In this document: one piece after another, positions 14,974 to 24,327 of the stretch
How the letters are laid out: every line of letters begins with the position of its first letter
How positions within the stretch are numbered: position 1 is the first letter of the stretch
Source: a virus
Virus record (IMG/VR): IMGVR_UViG_3300044632_000108
Location: 1-46,080 of that record
Length of the DNA: 46,080 bases
Direction: 5' to 3' (one strand)
Made by a program: the position numbers and the translations under genes
Notes under the pieces: model-generated
What the model saw: the letters and a program-made list of their open reading frames with translations, nothing else
Databases searched by the model: none
What the model was told of the DNA's origin: nothing

Positions 14974-16194
14974 CTACTTATCTTCATAGTCTTTGTATCT
15001 ATAGTATCCCTTGTCAAAATCGCATTGGACCAGGAAGTCTCCCATAAATCCATTACGATTCTTTCTAAAGGCACACTCAATGATATCGCTATTGGCACCA
15101 CGACCTAAAGCAAGTACCCAGTCAGCATCGTAGGCAATCTGTCTAGACCATGCTGTCTGACCTAAAGTAGGAACCGTAGACAGGTCGTTGACATCGTCTG
15201 GGGTAGCAGAAGAGATAGCAATAATAGGAACCTCTTCACCAATAGCCATTAGTTTTAGTTCTCGTGAAAGGTTCTTCATTCGTACCGTTTCATTATCTGA
15301 CTTTTGATTAGGTGCCATTAACTGAAGGTAGTCAACGATTACAAAGTCTGGCTTGTACTGGTCAATCTTTCCACGAAGAACAGATGGGTTGATTTCCCCA
15401 CCCTGATCGTTTGAGATAATGTGAAACTCTGGTTTGCCTTGTAGGTTTTTTTCATGCCATTCCTTAAGCATGTCCAACTCTATCTCTCCGTTACTCAACT
15501 TTCTGTGTGACCAACGGCCCTCACCCATGATAGTAAAGACACGATTACGGACTTCCGTTTCGCTCATTTCAAGGCTTATGACCAGTGGGCTACGACCCTG
15601 TTTCCAGGCCTGTACAGCGAAATAGAGAGCCAACCACGACTTTCCGATACCTGGGTATGCCAAGAAGACTCCCAACTGCCCTGGCATGATTCCAGAGGGT
15701 AAATAGTTGTCAAATCCTGGCAAGCCAGTCTTGATGCCAACATGTCCTAGGGCTTGTTGCTTCTTTACATTTTCAAAGTAAGCAATCGCAGACTCTAGGT
15801 CTGTTACATCAATATCACGAATAGCAGCAGTATTCTTTTTTAGTTCTGAGGTCTTTGTGATAAGACCCTCTAAAGCCTTGCCACCCTCACCCTGTTGAAC
15901 ATCGGTGGCAGCAGACCTTAATATGTCTTTTAGGCTGTCCCGTAGATACTCTCCCTGCAACTCTTCAAGGTGATGCTTTGTTGACCCAACACCTGGCACT
16001 GGATCAAAGTCACGAAACTTTTCTCTTACTAGGTCTGTTGGCGGAAGAGATGAATTATTCTCAAAATAAAGTCTTATGAAGTTCCAGATATCTCCATGAG
16101 TTCTAAGAAGATTGTCGACATTGGCCTGTAGCAGAACATGAATATGCTTATCCTGAAGAACGGCAGTGATTAATTTTGACTCTGTGTTATTCAC
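14974..16194 (-). CDS. DnaB-type replicative helicase
   Basis: The 406-residue protein has the RecA-fold helicase core of the DnaB family: a P-loop in FLAYPGIGKSW (about 178-187), VISLEM (about 205-210, H1a region), a Walker B in VIVDYLQLM (285-293) and RELKLMAIGEEVPIIAIS (about 311-328), which matches the helicase sensor region, then an arginine-rich end (ECAFRKNRNG). The first Gly of the P-loop consensus is Ala, which is common in this family. The N-terminal helical domain (1-120) is present. The ATG overlaps the preceding gene by 8 bases. It unwinds the fork for the phage polymerase and primase. Confidence 0.93.
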   Translation of the reverse strand: MNNTESKLITAVLQDKHIHVLLQANVDNLLRTHGDIWNFIRLYFENNSSLPPTDLVREKFRDFDPVPGVGSTKHHLEELQGEYLRDSLKDILRSAATDVQQGEGGKALEGLITKTSELKKNTAAIRDIDVTDLESAIAYFENVKKQQALGHVGIKTGLPGFDNYLPSGIMPGQLGVFLAYPGIGKSWLALYFAVQAWKQGRSPLVISLEMSETEVRNRVFTIMGEGRWSHRKLSNGEIELDMLKEWHEKNLQGKPEFHIISNDQGGEINPSVLRGKIDQYKPDFVIVDYLQLMAPNQKSDNETVRMKNLSRELKLMAIGEEVPIIAISSATPDDVNDLSTVPTLGQTAWSRQIAYDADWVLALGRGANSDIIECAFRKNRNGFMGDFLVQCDFDKGYYRYKDYEDK

Positions 16195-16495
16195 TTAGCC
16201 ACTCCTTAGCCATTCGTCTACGCTCTGCTCTCTCTTGACTATCTTTCAGTCTATCTTTTTTTGCCTGTAATATTTTTTCTGCATTATATGCAAAGTAATT
16301 CCATGATGGGGTTTCTGAAACAGCAAAGTAATACTCAAGTATATCGTAACATCCTGGCAAGGTGTAGGACTCAATGAGAGCATCAGATGCCCACTGTTCT
16401 ACATTTAGGTTCAGAGATGGCTTTGATTCGTACCTTGCGGTATGATACTTGCTGTATCTTGAAAGCAAAGCCATACGGTCTTTGCGTTCAGCCAT
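16187..16495 (-). CDS. Small basic helical protein before the helicase, possible loader
   Basis: The 102-residue protein has a Tyr/Trp-rich first half (HTARYESK, QWASDALIES, ETPSWNYFAYN) and a highly charged helix at the end (KKDRLKDSQERAERRRMAKE). It lies directly before, and overlaps by 8 bases, the DnaB-like helicase, the position often occupied by phage helicase loaders or helicase-interacting proteins. No loader motif can be seen, so this role is inferred from position only. Confidence 0.65.
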   Translation of the reverse strand: MAERKDRMALLSRYSKYHTARYESKPSLNLNVEQWASDALIESYTLPGCYDILEYYFAVSETPSWNYFAYNAEKILQAKKDRLKDSQERAERRRMAKEWLSE

Positions 16496-16704
16496 TACTT
16501 CTCTTCAGCCTCGGTTTGTGCTTCTAAAATCTTGGCAGTTAATTTGTCTTCAACAAACTTGTAGACACGCTCAAAAGCCTGATCGGTATTTTCTCCGTCA
16601 CGCTTAGAGTCAACTACTCCAAGGTCAAGCCTTAGTGATTGAAAGTTTCCTAGATTTAATGTGTACCCCAGTGTTACAGATACCTTTGTTGATTCATTTT
16701 CCAT
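16495..16704 (-). CDS. Small phage protein of unknown function
   Basis: From ATG 16704 the product is 69 residues: a beta-rich start (TKVSVTLGYTLNLGNFQSLR) and a helical end (TDQAFERVYKFVEDKLTAKI). An in-frame start at 16785 would lie inside the preceding HTH gene; I prefer 16704 because GAAGGG precedes it by about six bases. Its layout (two strands with a conserved-looking LGNFQSLRLD, then DQAFERVYKFVE) looks like a phage protein family seen near replication genes, but I cannot name it. Its stop overlaps the next ATG by one base. Confidence 0.65.
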   Translation of the reverse strand: MENESTKVSVTLGYTLNLGNFQSLRLDLGVVDSKRDGENTDQAFERVYKFVEDKLTAKILEAQTEAEEK

Positions 16705-16717
16705 GCTATACCCTTCG

Positions 16718-17260
16718 CTAAATAGATTCGCCCCAAATGGGTACAAACCGTCCATCTTCTGTTCTCGTATATGTAAGTATACCATCGCCCATTCTGCGTG
16801 TCAACTCTTGCTTGCTGGGCGTAATATCATTAGTAATTAGTTTATCTTTTCTTGGTCTGCCAATATGGTGTGTAGCAAGTATATCACGAATCTCTCTTAC
16901 TTGGGATTCTGAATAGTATGACCTTACTTGAAATCCTCTTGCTCCACCTTTTTGAGATCCCGTCGGAAATGGAATGACTCCTCGTTTCATTAATGATGGC
17001 ATATATTTTTTATGACGATTAACTAAATCAGCAGTCTGACCTACGGTATAGGCTCGCTCTCTTTTATTTTTAAAATCACTAATTAAACAACTTTCAATTT
17101 GATCTTTTGTTATATTATAAACAGACATTATTCCATTAGACTTGTTAAGATGATGAACTCTTACTAGGTCTTTATTTAAAAACCAAACTTTTTTATTCCC
17201 TGGAATTACAGGGAGGACATTGTAGCCTTCGCTCTCAATTGTTCCCTTTTTAATAGCCAC
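16718..17260 (-). CDS. Putative DNA-binding regulator with MerR-like HTH
   Basis: The 180-residue protein contains YTVGQTADLVNRHKKYMPSL (about 71-90), which fits a MerR/excisionase-like winged helix, followed by a variable segment and SESQVREIRDILATHHIG and GRPRKDK, a basic AT-hook-like patch. The start is GTG, supported by AGGAGGGCAA immediately upstream. The first 55 bases overlap the end of the zinc-ribbon gene in another frame. It sits at the boundary between tail-fibre and replication genes, a sensible place for an early regulator; its target is unknown. Confidence 0.7.
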   Translation of the reverse strand: MAIKKGTIESEGYNVLPVIPGNKKVWFLNKDLVRVHHLNKSNGIMSVYNITKDQIESCLISDFKNKRERAYTVGQTADLVNRHKKYMPSLMKRGVIPFPTGSQKGGARGFQVRSYYSESQVREIRDILATHHIGRPRKDKLITNDITPSKQELTRRMGDGILTYTRTEDGRFVPIWGESI

Positions 17261-17397
17261 TTGCCCTCCTGAGAATTACTAGGTGGATGGAAAAATGCTC
17301 TTGCTCCACAAGACATGCAATACATTTCTAGATTATTGATTTCTGAATATTGTCGATCAAGAAACATTCTACCTTTGCATCTTTTACAAAAAATCAT
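17206..17397 (-). CDS. Small zinc-ribbon protein
   Basis: The 63-residue protein has CKRC (4-7) and CMSC (27-30), the two knuckles of a short zinc ribbon, with a basic C-terminal helix (KWLLKREQLRAKA). It begins where the fibre-tip gene ends (one-base overlap) and overlaps the HTH regulator gene by 55 bases. It is a likely nucleic-acid-binding or transcription-related factor; no closer family recognised. Confidence 0.72.
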   Translation of the reverse strand: MIFCKRCKGRMFLDRQYSEINNLEMYCMSCGARAFFHPPSNSQEGKWLLKREQLRAKATMSSL

Positions 17398-17840
17398 CAG
17401 TTAGGAATTCCAACTATTATTAGATTAACTCCTATAGAAGTATCTCCGCCAACATTAAACTTTACTGTTCCAGAAATTCCAGATGTTGTAATGGCTGACA
17501 AGGTTACTGTAACATCTTTTCCAGCATCAGTATTTCCAATGTTTATTGGTGTTGCAGTAACAATTGGGGCAAACTTAAATTCACTTGGAAAATTATAAGA
17601 AAAGGGTTGAGAGGAGCCAGCAGTTTGTGAAGAACTAGACGTTACCTGGACATAACCTCCAATAATTCTTGCTTCTGAGGTTTTAACGCTTTGCTTTCCT
17701 GCATTAGGCGTGTCTACAGTTACATACTTATATATAGATGTTGATGCTTGTGTTGAGAGATCGTTAATAGCCTTAACTATCTGGTAAAGATAGGTTACGT
17801 CTAGTGGCTGTCCTCTTTCGGGTAATGGTAAAATTGCCAT
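17397..17840 (-). CDS. Tail tip or fibre protein (putative)
   Basis: The 147-residue protein begins with a helical segment (LDVTYLYQIVKAINDLSTQA), then a beta-rich domain with regular strands (FSYNFPSEFKFAPIVTATPI and TVKFNVGGDTSIGVNLIIVG) resembling the C-terminal receptor-binding domains of phage fibres, such as the H-type/gp37-tip-like FAxxPxVxxTP pattern. It lies last in the tail module. A TGGTATAAT lies six bases before the ATG, with no Shine-Dalgarno, so it may be translated from a leaderless mRNA. Receptor binding is inferred. Confidence 0.7.
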   Translation of the reverse strand: MAILPLPERGQPLDVTYLYQIVKAINDLSTQASTSIYKYVTVDTPNAGKQSVKTSEARIIGGYVQVTSSSSQTAGSSQPFSYNFPSEFKFAPIVTATPINIGNTDAGKDVTVTLSAITTSGISGTVKFNVGGDTSIGVNLIIVGIPN

Positions 17841-17846
17841 AATATA

Positions 17847-17855
17847 ATTATACCA
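17847..17855 (-). promoter_or_regulatory. Extended -10 promoter giving a leaderless mRNA for the tip gene
   Basis: The minus strand reads TGGTATAATTATATTATG: a perfect extended -10, six bases, then the start codon. Transcription would begin at the A of ATG. The hexamer overlaps the stop codon (TAA) of the preceding gene, so the intergenic space is almost nil, and no ribosome site is present. Confidence 0.6.
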
Positions 17856-18285
17856 GAGGAATCGTTCCAGAGTCGTAAATCTTTAAATCTTCATTTAGTG
17901 CTGGATTTATTGAAGATACTTGGATTCTTACTCTAACAGAGGTTGTTCCAGTTTTTAAGAATGAGTAGTTAGTTGATCCAGTTGTTGCTTTAAACGCTGG
18001 TGCAGAAGAATCAAACCCTACAAAAACATCATACATTATTTGTGTAGAAACATCTCCAGATGCCCAGTTTACAAACACGGTATTCCCCACAACATTTATA
18101 TCTCCAATACCTATAAAGACCTCTCCAGATTCTGTAACAAATATTTGAGAATATGGAGATTTTCTATTTTTGTCTTCTGATACTAGTCGAAATCTTACAA
18201 CGGTTGCATTAGATCCTGTTACCTTTCCCAGGGATTCTTTTTTAACAACTACATTTTTAATTCCTTTGTCTGGTGTATTTGTCAT
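17848..18285 (-). CDS. Tail fibre protein with a fibronectin-III-like fold (putative)
   Basis: The 145-residue protein is beta-rich. The segment ATVVRFRLVSEDKNRKSPYS followed by a WASGDVSTQIMYDVFVGFDS stretch and TTSVRVRIQVSSI has the strand order and Tyr/Trp placement of a fibronectin type III-like domain, as in many siphovirus tail proteins. It lies 2 bases after the collar-like fibre gene. No catalytic motif is visible. Likely a short adhesion or spacer subunit of the tail tip. Confidence 0.65.
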   Translation of the reverse strand: MTNTPDKGIKNVVVKKESLGKVTGSNATVVRFRLVSEDKNRKSPYSQIFVTESGEVFIGIGDINVVGNTVFVNWASGDVSTQIMYDVFVGFDSSAPAFKATTGSTNYSFLKTGTTSVRVRIQVSSINPALNEDLKIYDSGTIPLV

Positions 18286-18287
18286 TT

Positions 18288-19451
18288 TTAAACATCCAGA
18301 ACAAATCTAAACTCTATATAGTTGGTTGTATTAGATGACTTAATCACTGGCCTAGCATTAATATTTTTAATTACAGAATATCCAGTTAGTCCGTATAAAG
18401 AGTTTGTAGATGTTGTGTTTTCAACTCTTAAGGCATCTAAGCAAACATAAAAAGAATCTGAAGGTAGGCCATCTTTAGTAATATAAGCATAGATTTTTGC
18501 TGTTGAAGCATTGGACCATTTAAAGCCCAAAGTTTTGTCTAACTCTTGAAAGGATTTCTTGACTACAATATATCTATTATTTGTAAAATCATGAGTGTTT
18601 GCAGAAGACCCACTTTCATATCCCACATCATCAATATCAACAACAAACTTGGCATACTGAGTAAAACCGCCTGCGCCAGTATGAGAAAATTCTAACATTA
18701 TTTTAACATTATCTGGAACAGCATTTTGATTTGTAACTCTATTAACAACAGAAAAAGCAAGCCTTAATTCATCAGACGGGCTGTTTTTAGTAAAATCTAC
18801 AGAGGTCGGATCTAATGTTATGTAGTCTGAACCGACTAGGGCAAACAAAGAGTTTTGTGGACTATACTCAAGGGTAGATGTATCCCCTCGCATTGCAATA
18901 ATATTATTTAAGAATCGACATCTTTCGTTTCTTGCAACTCTATCCTCATCTGTAAAAATTCTATTGTCAGCATTTGTAGAAAAAACTTTTGATTCTTGAT
19001 TTATGTTTCCATTGTTTTGGTCTCCATCTAGTGGGCCATATTGTATGGGTATTTCTAAAGGAGACTCTCCGTCAATACTGTATAGCCAGTTGTCTGTTTC
19101 TGCAAAAGAATAAACAACTCTGCTATCAAATGATCCAGCAACTGGGTTAGATCCTGCAGAAAATATTCCTACCTCAGTAATTTCATACCTTTCTTCTGTA
19201 GGCATTTCTGCTGTAAGCACTACCTTTGATAGTCCTTCTTCATTTACAAATCCCCTTGAAATAATTGGAACACGAAACATCTCAAAATTTAAAGATTCTT
19301 TATTTTTCATAGAATTTAATTCTTCTGTGGTAAAGGTATGGTCTGGAGTTACTGGGTTAGCCCCGCATCCAACCGCAATATGCGATGCATAAGACGGTGT
19401 CTGTCCTACTAGATATTTTGCTAAAAGATTTTTCCCTGTATTAGTTATCAT
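18288..19451 (-). CDS. Tail fibre/collar-like minor tail protein
   Basis: The 387-residue protein opens with MITNTGKNLLAKYLVGQTPS and HIAVGCG, the pattern of N-terminal tail-fibre attachment domains (T-G-K-x-L...IAxGxG), followed by EMPTEERYEITEVGIFSAGS, also typical (the EIxEVGLF motif). The C-terminal half (about 220-387) is beta-rich, including FVVDIDDVGYES and AKIYAYITKDG. It probably attaches to the tail tip. Its ATG overlaps the stop of the preceding gene by one base (TAATG). Confidence 0.8.
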   Translation of the reverse strand: MITNTGKNLLAKYLVGQTPSYASHIAVGCGANPVTPDHTFTTEELNSMKNKESLNFEMFRVPIISRGFVNEEGLSKVVLTAEMPTEERYEITEVGIFSAGSNPVAGSFDSRVVYSFAETDNWLYSIDGESPLEIPIQYGPLDGDQNNGNINQESKVFSTNADNRIFTDEDRVARNERCRFLNNIIAMRGDTSTLEYSPQNSLFALVGSDYITLDPTSVDFTKNSPSDELRLAFSVVNRVTNQNAVPDNVKIMLEFSHTGAGGFTQYAKFVVDIDDVGYESGSSANTHDFTNNRYIVVKKSFQELDKTLGFKWSNASTAKIYAYITKDGLPSDSFYVCLDALRVENTTSTNSLYGLTGYSVIKNINARPVIKSSNTTNYIEFRFVLDV

Positions 19452-20017
19452 TAAACGCTCCCATAGTATATTGTATCATCAAAAATGTTTCCAGCGGTCA
19501 ATATTTCGACCTCCGCTTGCTCACCCTCTTTTACATTAACCAAATTAATTACTAGGTCTCCAGTTATTGGATCTATATATACTGACTTGCAGTTCGGGAC
19601 CTTTGTTCTTTTTGTTAGATCTGGATCTGTTCCAACAAGGTCATAACCGTTGCCACACACTGGAAGGTGATTGAAAATAGACAGGGCCAAAGATTTAAAG
19701 TAGGAGTCGGACGATTGCAATCTTAAAACATTGTTTGGGTTATACTGCAAATACAAGTCTGTAAGGTTTTTGATTGGAGCATATATTACTTTCTGCCCAT
19801 TGACTAAATCGTGTCTTGATATTGTTGCAAGTTCATATCCACCAATGTCTTCAAAAATTAAGTCTGTCATTATTTCAATAGACATTGTGTCTTCTTGTTC
19901 TAATATTAAGTCTAGCGTTGCAACTTTTACCGAATCGTCAGTTTCTTTTTTAGATGCTTCGGGAATTGCAGCCACAGAAGAAAGATATGTCGGATACTTG
20001 AGTCCTTCTACATTCAT
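19451..20017 (-). CDS. Minor tail protein, unknown type
   Basis: The 188-residue protein sits between the hub-like protein and the fibre genes, coupled to both by one-base overlaps. It contains a helical part around HDLVNGQKVIYAPIKNLTDL, a central SYFKSLALSIFNHLPVCGNG and a beta part (CKSVYIDPITGDLVINLVNV). No catalytic motif or signal is seen. By position it is part of the tail tip or fibre network. Two cysteines (CGNGYDLVG and PNCKSVY) may form a site; note the resemblance of CGNGYDLVGTD to the Cys repeats in the tape measure protein. Confidence 0.65.
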   Translation of the reverse strand: MNVEGLKYPTYLSSVAAIPEASKKETDDSVKVATLDLILEQEDTMSIEIMTDLIFEDIGGYELATISRHDLVNGQKVIYAPIKNLTDLYLQYNPNNVLRLQSSDSYFKSLALSIFNHLPVCGNGYDLVGTDPDLTKRTKVPNCKSVYIDPITGDLVINLVNVKEGEQAEVEILTAGNIFDDTIYYGSV

Positions 20018-23000
20018 TAGGCCACCTCACTTAAAAACAAAGTCATTTCTGGTCCATCCGAACTTCTTGAAAATTCAATATTATATACAACAAACCTGTT
20101 GTTTGGATCTGATGCCATACTTATATCGTTTTCTTTATAGTCTACGCTAACAATGTCTCCAAGTTGAATTGTTGGTATTGAAAATATTTTAACTCCTAGG
20201 GATCTTCTTGGTTTTGTAACTTTTTCAACAAGCCATTTCATCAAACTAGAAGCCTCATCTTGTGACTGAATATATACAGTTTCTAAAGCAAAGTCTCGCT
20301 TACCATGTGTCATTCTGCTAAGTTTAATATCCTGATAGTCTTGTTTAAATTTATATGGATTAGAGATTAATTTATCTGCAACAAACTGTGGATTAGAGAC
20401 AAGAGTATTTTTATTAAAATATTCATCTACCGTAAGATTATTTTCAGACTGCTGAGTAAAAGTAATTCCTTGAATTCTTAAATAGTTACCACTTGTTTCA
20501 TCCAAAGTAATTGGAGCATCTGTTGTATTAAATATAAGAAACTCTGCTCCATATGATCCTGCTCTAAACCCAGATACAACATAACTCTTCATTTTATTAA
20601 ATGTTGGAGAAATTTTAGCGCTAAGGGCTGGATACGCTTTGTCATATTTAAAATTAAACACGGCTGCTTCTCTCATAATACTTCCAAACTCTTCAAAATA
20701 AATATCATACTTTGGTGGCTCAGAAGAACCAATTCCAGTTAAATATGTATTTTGTATTAAGCCACTAATTGAATACTTTCTAAAAGATTCATTTGCGTCA
20801 ATTTCAATATCTCCAAAGGCAGAGTTTACTGGGGCACCTAAAGAAAACGATGTATTTTGAGAATAGTTATTGCATAGTGCATACACATTTTCAAACATTG
20901 CTCTAGAAGATCCTCTTGTAAATAATGCAATATTGGAATAGGCTGGTAGAGGATTTTGGTCATCTACGGATACTAAAAGACTTCCATTTAGATATAGATA
21001 AAATCTTCTTGTTTTTCCTATGTCTTCGTATTCTACTGCTAAATCATATACCGTTGGATTTTCTTCAGCAAAACTTCTTGACTGTCCAGTAAATCTTCCG
21101 TCATCTACCGTAATTTCTCCTAGGCCTTCCCACAGTTTCACTGGAACCGCTGTTCCGTTGTCAGACTCTACCTTATAAAAAAATACGTTGCTAACACTTT
21201 CTTTTTCTGTTTTTGACAACTTTCCAAGTCCCAACGCTGCAATTTCAAAATAATAACCAACATTCGTTGTTGGGTTTAGCATTACCGCAATTCCAGCAGA
21301 ACCTCCAGAAACATTTATATTTTTGTCTGGTGTAGAACCATTTACAACAAAGTAAGTAGAAGATCCGTTTGAGGTTTGGCCTCTGTCTTGATTATTTTCT
21401 ATTTTGCCAACAATCCTCATTCTTGTTCCAAAGTGTTTGTACTTTTTATTCTCTAATGACTTATGGACATATGATAAAAAGTTTCTTGGCTTTTCTTTTG
21501 TTGTAAAATTAGGACCAGTTAAAGACAGAGCAGAAGACTGAATAGAACCTGGCTGTTGCTGTGTTGATGTTCCTATTTCTCCAGTAAGAGTTGTAGAAAG
21601 AAAGTTTTTAATAAGTCCAGTTCTTGAAGATGTTCTTGCAAGAGCATCAGAAGATGACCCAGTGTCTGTTACTTTCCCAGCAGCAGCAACTGATGTTGTT
21701 GGAAGTTCTTTATTATCAAATAGGTATTCAGATGCCATGTAGCATCCTTTTATGTTGTCGTCTGATTTCCAATAATCAGATATTCCAGCAGAGTGTGCAA
21801 CAACTTCTGTTCCAAATTGACCACGACCATGTTTTACCACTGGACCATTTTGCAGTTTAACAATTCCTTCTTGCTCAAAGTATTTAGGCTCAGAATAAAT
21901 TCTTACCAAACCAGTTGGGTATATCTTTCCATTGAATGGCAGTTTGGCAAAATAATCTTGATAGTCTTCAATAGATGTAATCCAAACATTTCCAAATCCA
22001 GTTACATTATATTGAACAGCATCGTATTTTATAATTTCTCCTTGTGAATAAAAGTATCCATTATATCTACCAATCCAATATGACGCTTCTCCTAGGCTAA
22101 AGGTATTATTAATAACAATACCGTTTTTTACAATTGGAACATCTGCAGACAGATCTGCGTTTAGTGGAATTGCACTGAGCAGATAGGAAGACTGCGTTCC
22201 AATTTCATTATTTAAAGATTTTGTATTTTCGCTGCCAGAAACTTCCCATAGAAGAACTGGCTTGTAGACATAAAACCTTTCGTCATCCAAAAGGCTTGCT
22301 TGTCTTAATGATCCTATAGATCTTTGGATATGTCTTGTTGTATAATTAATTACTCCATCATTATAAACATTGTTAGACTGTGCTGACACAGAAATGATGT
22401 TGGCAAGTTTAGAATTGATAAGTGTTTTATTTTTTATCTCTTTATCTTGAAATAGATCATTTGTTCCCTTTAGAGCAAAGGTGGTTGGTCTTTGTGCAAT
22501 GGTTGGCATAATATAGTTTTTGCTCATCATAACAAAGTTATTATACTCATCAAAGAACATTGCTGTTTGTGTTGATACCGCCAAATCTTCTAAGATTTCC
22601 GCAACGCTTTTATCTGGGCCAACAAAGAAGTATGGAATTATTATTTCTTTTTCATTCTCTACTCTTTTAAATGTATAATTGGAAAATCCTATGTAATCTA
22701 ATAAAAGAGAAACTGCAGAACTAACAGAAACTTCTGTCATTAATATTTGTGGAGCAGTTATTGATTCTAAGTACCAGTAAAGATCTCTTAGAGTTATTGA
22801 GATTTTTTTGTTTTCTATATCTGCCTTTGGGAATGAATCAGAGTACAAAGTCTTTATTGGAACCCAATAGTCCCATCCATCTACATCTACTATAACCTCA
22901 TAAAACTTAAACTGTATATGTCTGTTTATATATTTTGAGATAATGCTTCCTTTGCCAGTCACAAAAGAAAAAGGATTGTTTTCGTTAAATGCTTGATCAT

Positions 23001-24327
23001 AATCAAATATATTTACTGTTCCATTTGATGCAACTAGTTGCCCTACTGGAAGACCACTTAGTCCTAAGTCTGAAGCGCTTTTATTTACTGAATAGTCTAG
23101 GGTTTTATCTGATATGTTCATTACTAGTCTTGGAGAAATTTCAATTAAATCAAATGTTGAGTCTTTTACATTCATTGTTTCAACAACAATTCTTATTCCA
23201 GAAATAAACTCAAACTCTCTATATTGCTTTTTTCCATCAAGAGATCTAGTAAACACATCAGGAGATGTTGCGTCTGTAACAAAGTTAGTGAGTCTATCTA
23301 CAGTTTCATCTTGAACATACCACCCATATTTTGGTTTTATAATTGTATAATCCACACCGTTCCATATATGATATTCGCCCATATCATTTTCATTTTCTTT
23401 GATTAAGTAGGCATACCCAGTTACAGACTTATTTGGAAGTAGAGATATGCTTGAGTATACTTCTGCAAAAACAAAGTTAGACCTCCATTCATCTGGCACA
23501 ATTAATCCGTAAGCAATCTCAACATATCCATCGCTTTGAATTATTGCAGACCCATCTTTTCTTCTTTTTGATGGGTCAAAAGATATGACATCTTGCCAAT
23601 TGTTATCTTTTAAAAATTGTATTTTCCATTTGCTAGGAACTTTTTGATTTAGTTCTCCAAAGAATGGGTCTAAAAATGATCCCGTTGAAGATGAAAATGG
23701 TCCAAGATTTTCTGTTCCAGTGTGTGTTTGCATTTTAATTACAACCCTATTTGTTGGAATTTTTTCTTTATAAACAACAAAAGGGCATGCATCCTCAATG
23801 TCATATTGGGATCCACGAACTTTAGAAGCAATTCCATATTCTTGCCCTGACTCTGTTCTGTATGAAGTCCAATATTTAAATAAATCATTTTTGTCTGGCA
23901 TATAATATCTTGGTCTATCAGCCATAAATAGATTGGGGTGATGAAGTTTTCCATTCTCAAAAAATACTGCCTTGTTAATACCAGATCTTGGTCTAAATTG
24001 ATTGAAGCAGTCTTCTAAAGAATATAAGGTTTTTAATTTTTCTTTCTTTGTTAAAAAGGTAGTGGGGATATCGTTATTATCAAATGTACCATCAACCAAA
24101 ACATCAGCATCAGTTGCGTCAGTATAAAAATTTCCAGCATCATTAATGTCAAAACTTGTGGGTAAGGAAGAGTAGACGGTAGATGCTTGTGTTGGTCTAT
24201 ACCTATAGTTTCCAATATGTTTTATATTGGTTGGAATGTTCATATTCCATTCTGCTATGACTACCGACTTATTTCTGACAGTTGGAGAAGTCTCTAGGAA
24301 TGTTTGTAGGTCTTTGTCTTCAAACAT
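20017..24327 (-). CDS. Tail hub/baseplate-like protein with ConA-like domain
   Basis: The 1,436-residue protein follows the distal-tail-like gene and is coupled to it by a one-base overlap. A region of about 946-1157 (with strands GYYFEIAALG, RRFYLYLNGSLLVSVDDQN, NIALFTRGSS) has the jelly-roll pattern of LamG/concanavalin-like glycan-binding domains. The C-terminal part (DFALETVYIQSQDEASSLMK, then SIPTIQLGDIVSVDY) resembles the hub domains of siphovirus tail-associated proteins. No lysozyme or peptidase motif is obvious. It would sit at the tail tip, contacting the cell surface. GAGG lies before the ATG. Confidence 0.75.
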   Translation of the reverse strand: MFEDKDLQTFLETSPTVRNKSVVIAEWNMNIPTNIKHIGNYRYRPTQASTVYSSLPTSFDINDAGNFYTDATDADVLVDGTFDNNDIPTTFLTKKEKLKTLYSLEDCFNQFRPRSGINKAVFFENGKLHHPNLFMADRPRYYMPDKNDLFKYWTSYRTESGQEYGIASKVRGSQYDIEDACPFVVYKEKIPTNRVVIKMQTHTGTENLGPFSSSTGSFLDPFFGELNQKVPSKWKIQFLKDNNWQDVISFDPSKRRKDGSAIIQSDGYVEIAYGLIVPDEWRSNFVFAEVYSSISLLPNKSVTGYAYLIKENENDMGEYHIWNGVDYTIIKPKYGWYVQDETVDRLTNFVTDATSPDVFTRSLDGKKQYREFEFISGIRIVVETMNVKDSTFDLIEISPRLVMNISDKTLDYSVNKSASDLGLSGLPVGQLVASNGTVNIFDYDQAFNENNPFSFVTGKGSIISKYINRHIQFKFYEVIVDVDGWDYWVPIKTLYSDSFPKADIENKKISITLRDLYWYLESITAPQILMTEVSVSSAVSLLLDYIGFSNYTFKRVENEKEIIIPYFFVGPDKSVAEILEDLAVSTQTAMFFDEYNNFVMMSKNYIMPTIAQRPTTFALKGTNDLFQDKEIKNKTLINSKLANIISVSAQSNNVYNDGVINYTTRHIQRSIGSLRQASLLDDERFYVYKPVLLWEVSGSENTKSLNNEIGTQSSYLLSAIPLNADLSADVPIVKNGIVINNTFSLGEASYWIGRYNGYFYSQGEIIKYDAVQYNVTGFGNVWITSIEDYQDYFAKLPFNGKIYPTGLVRIYSEPKYFEQEGIVKLQNGPVVKHGRGQFGTEVVAHSAGISDYWKSDDNIKGCYMASEYLFDNKELPTTSVAAAGKVTDTGSSSDALARTSSRTGLIKNFLSTTLTGEIGTSTQQQPGSIQSSALSLTGPNFTTKEKPRNFLSYVHKSLENKKYKHFGTRMRIVGKIENNQDRGQTSNGSSTYFVVNGSTPDKNINVSGGSAGIAVMLNPTTNVGYYFEIAALGLGKLSKTEKESVSNVFFYKVESDNGTAVPVKLWEGLGEITVDDGRFTGQSRSFAEENPTVYDLAVEYEDIGKTRRFYLYLNGSLLVSVDDQNPLPAYSNIALFTRGSSRAMFENVYALCNNYSQNTSFSLGAPVNSAFGDIEIDANESFRKYSISGLIQNTYLTGIGSSEPPKYDIYFEEFGSIMREAAVFNFKYDKAYPALSAKISPTFNKMKSYVVSGFRAGSYGAEFLIFNTTDAPITLDETSGNYLRIQGITFTQQSENNLTVDEYFNKNTLVSNPQFVADKLISNPYKFKQDYQDIKLSRMTHGKRDFALETVYIQSQDEASSLMKWLVEKVTKPRRSLGVKIFSIPTIQLGDIVSVDYKENDISMASDPNNRFVVYNIEFSRSSDGPEMTLFLSEVA

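Noticed and set aside
16776-16784. TGGTATACT element at 16776-16784 as a promoter
   Set aside because: It matches the extended -10 form but lies inside the end of the HTH gene, and about 65 bases separate its +1 from the preferred start at 16704, so chance occurrence is likely.
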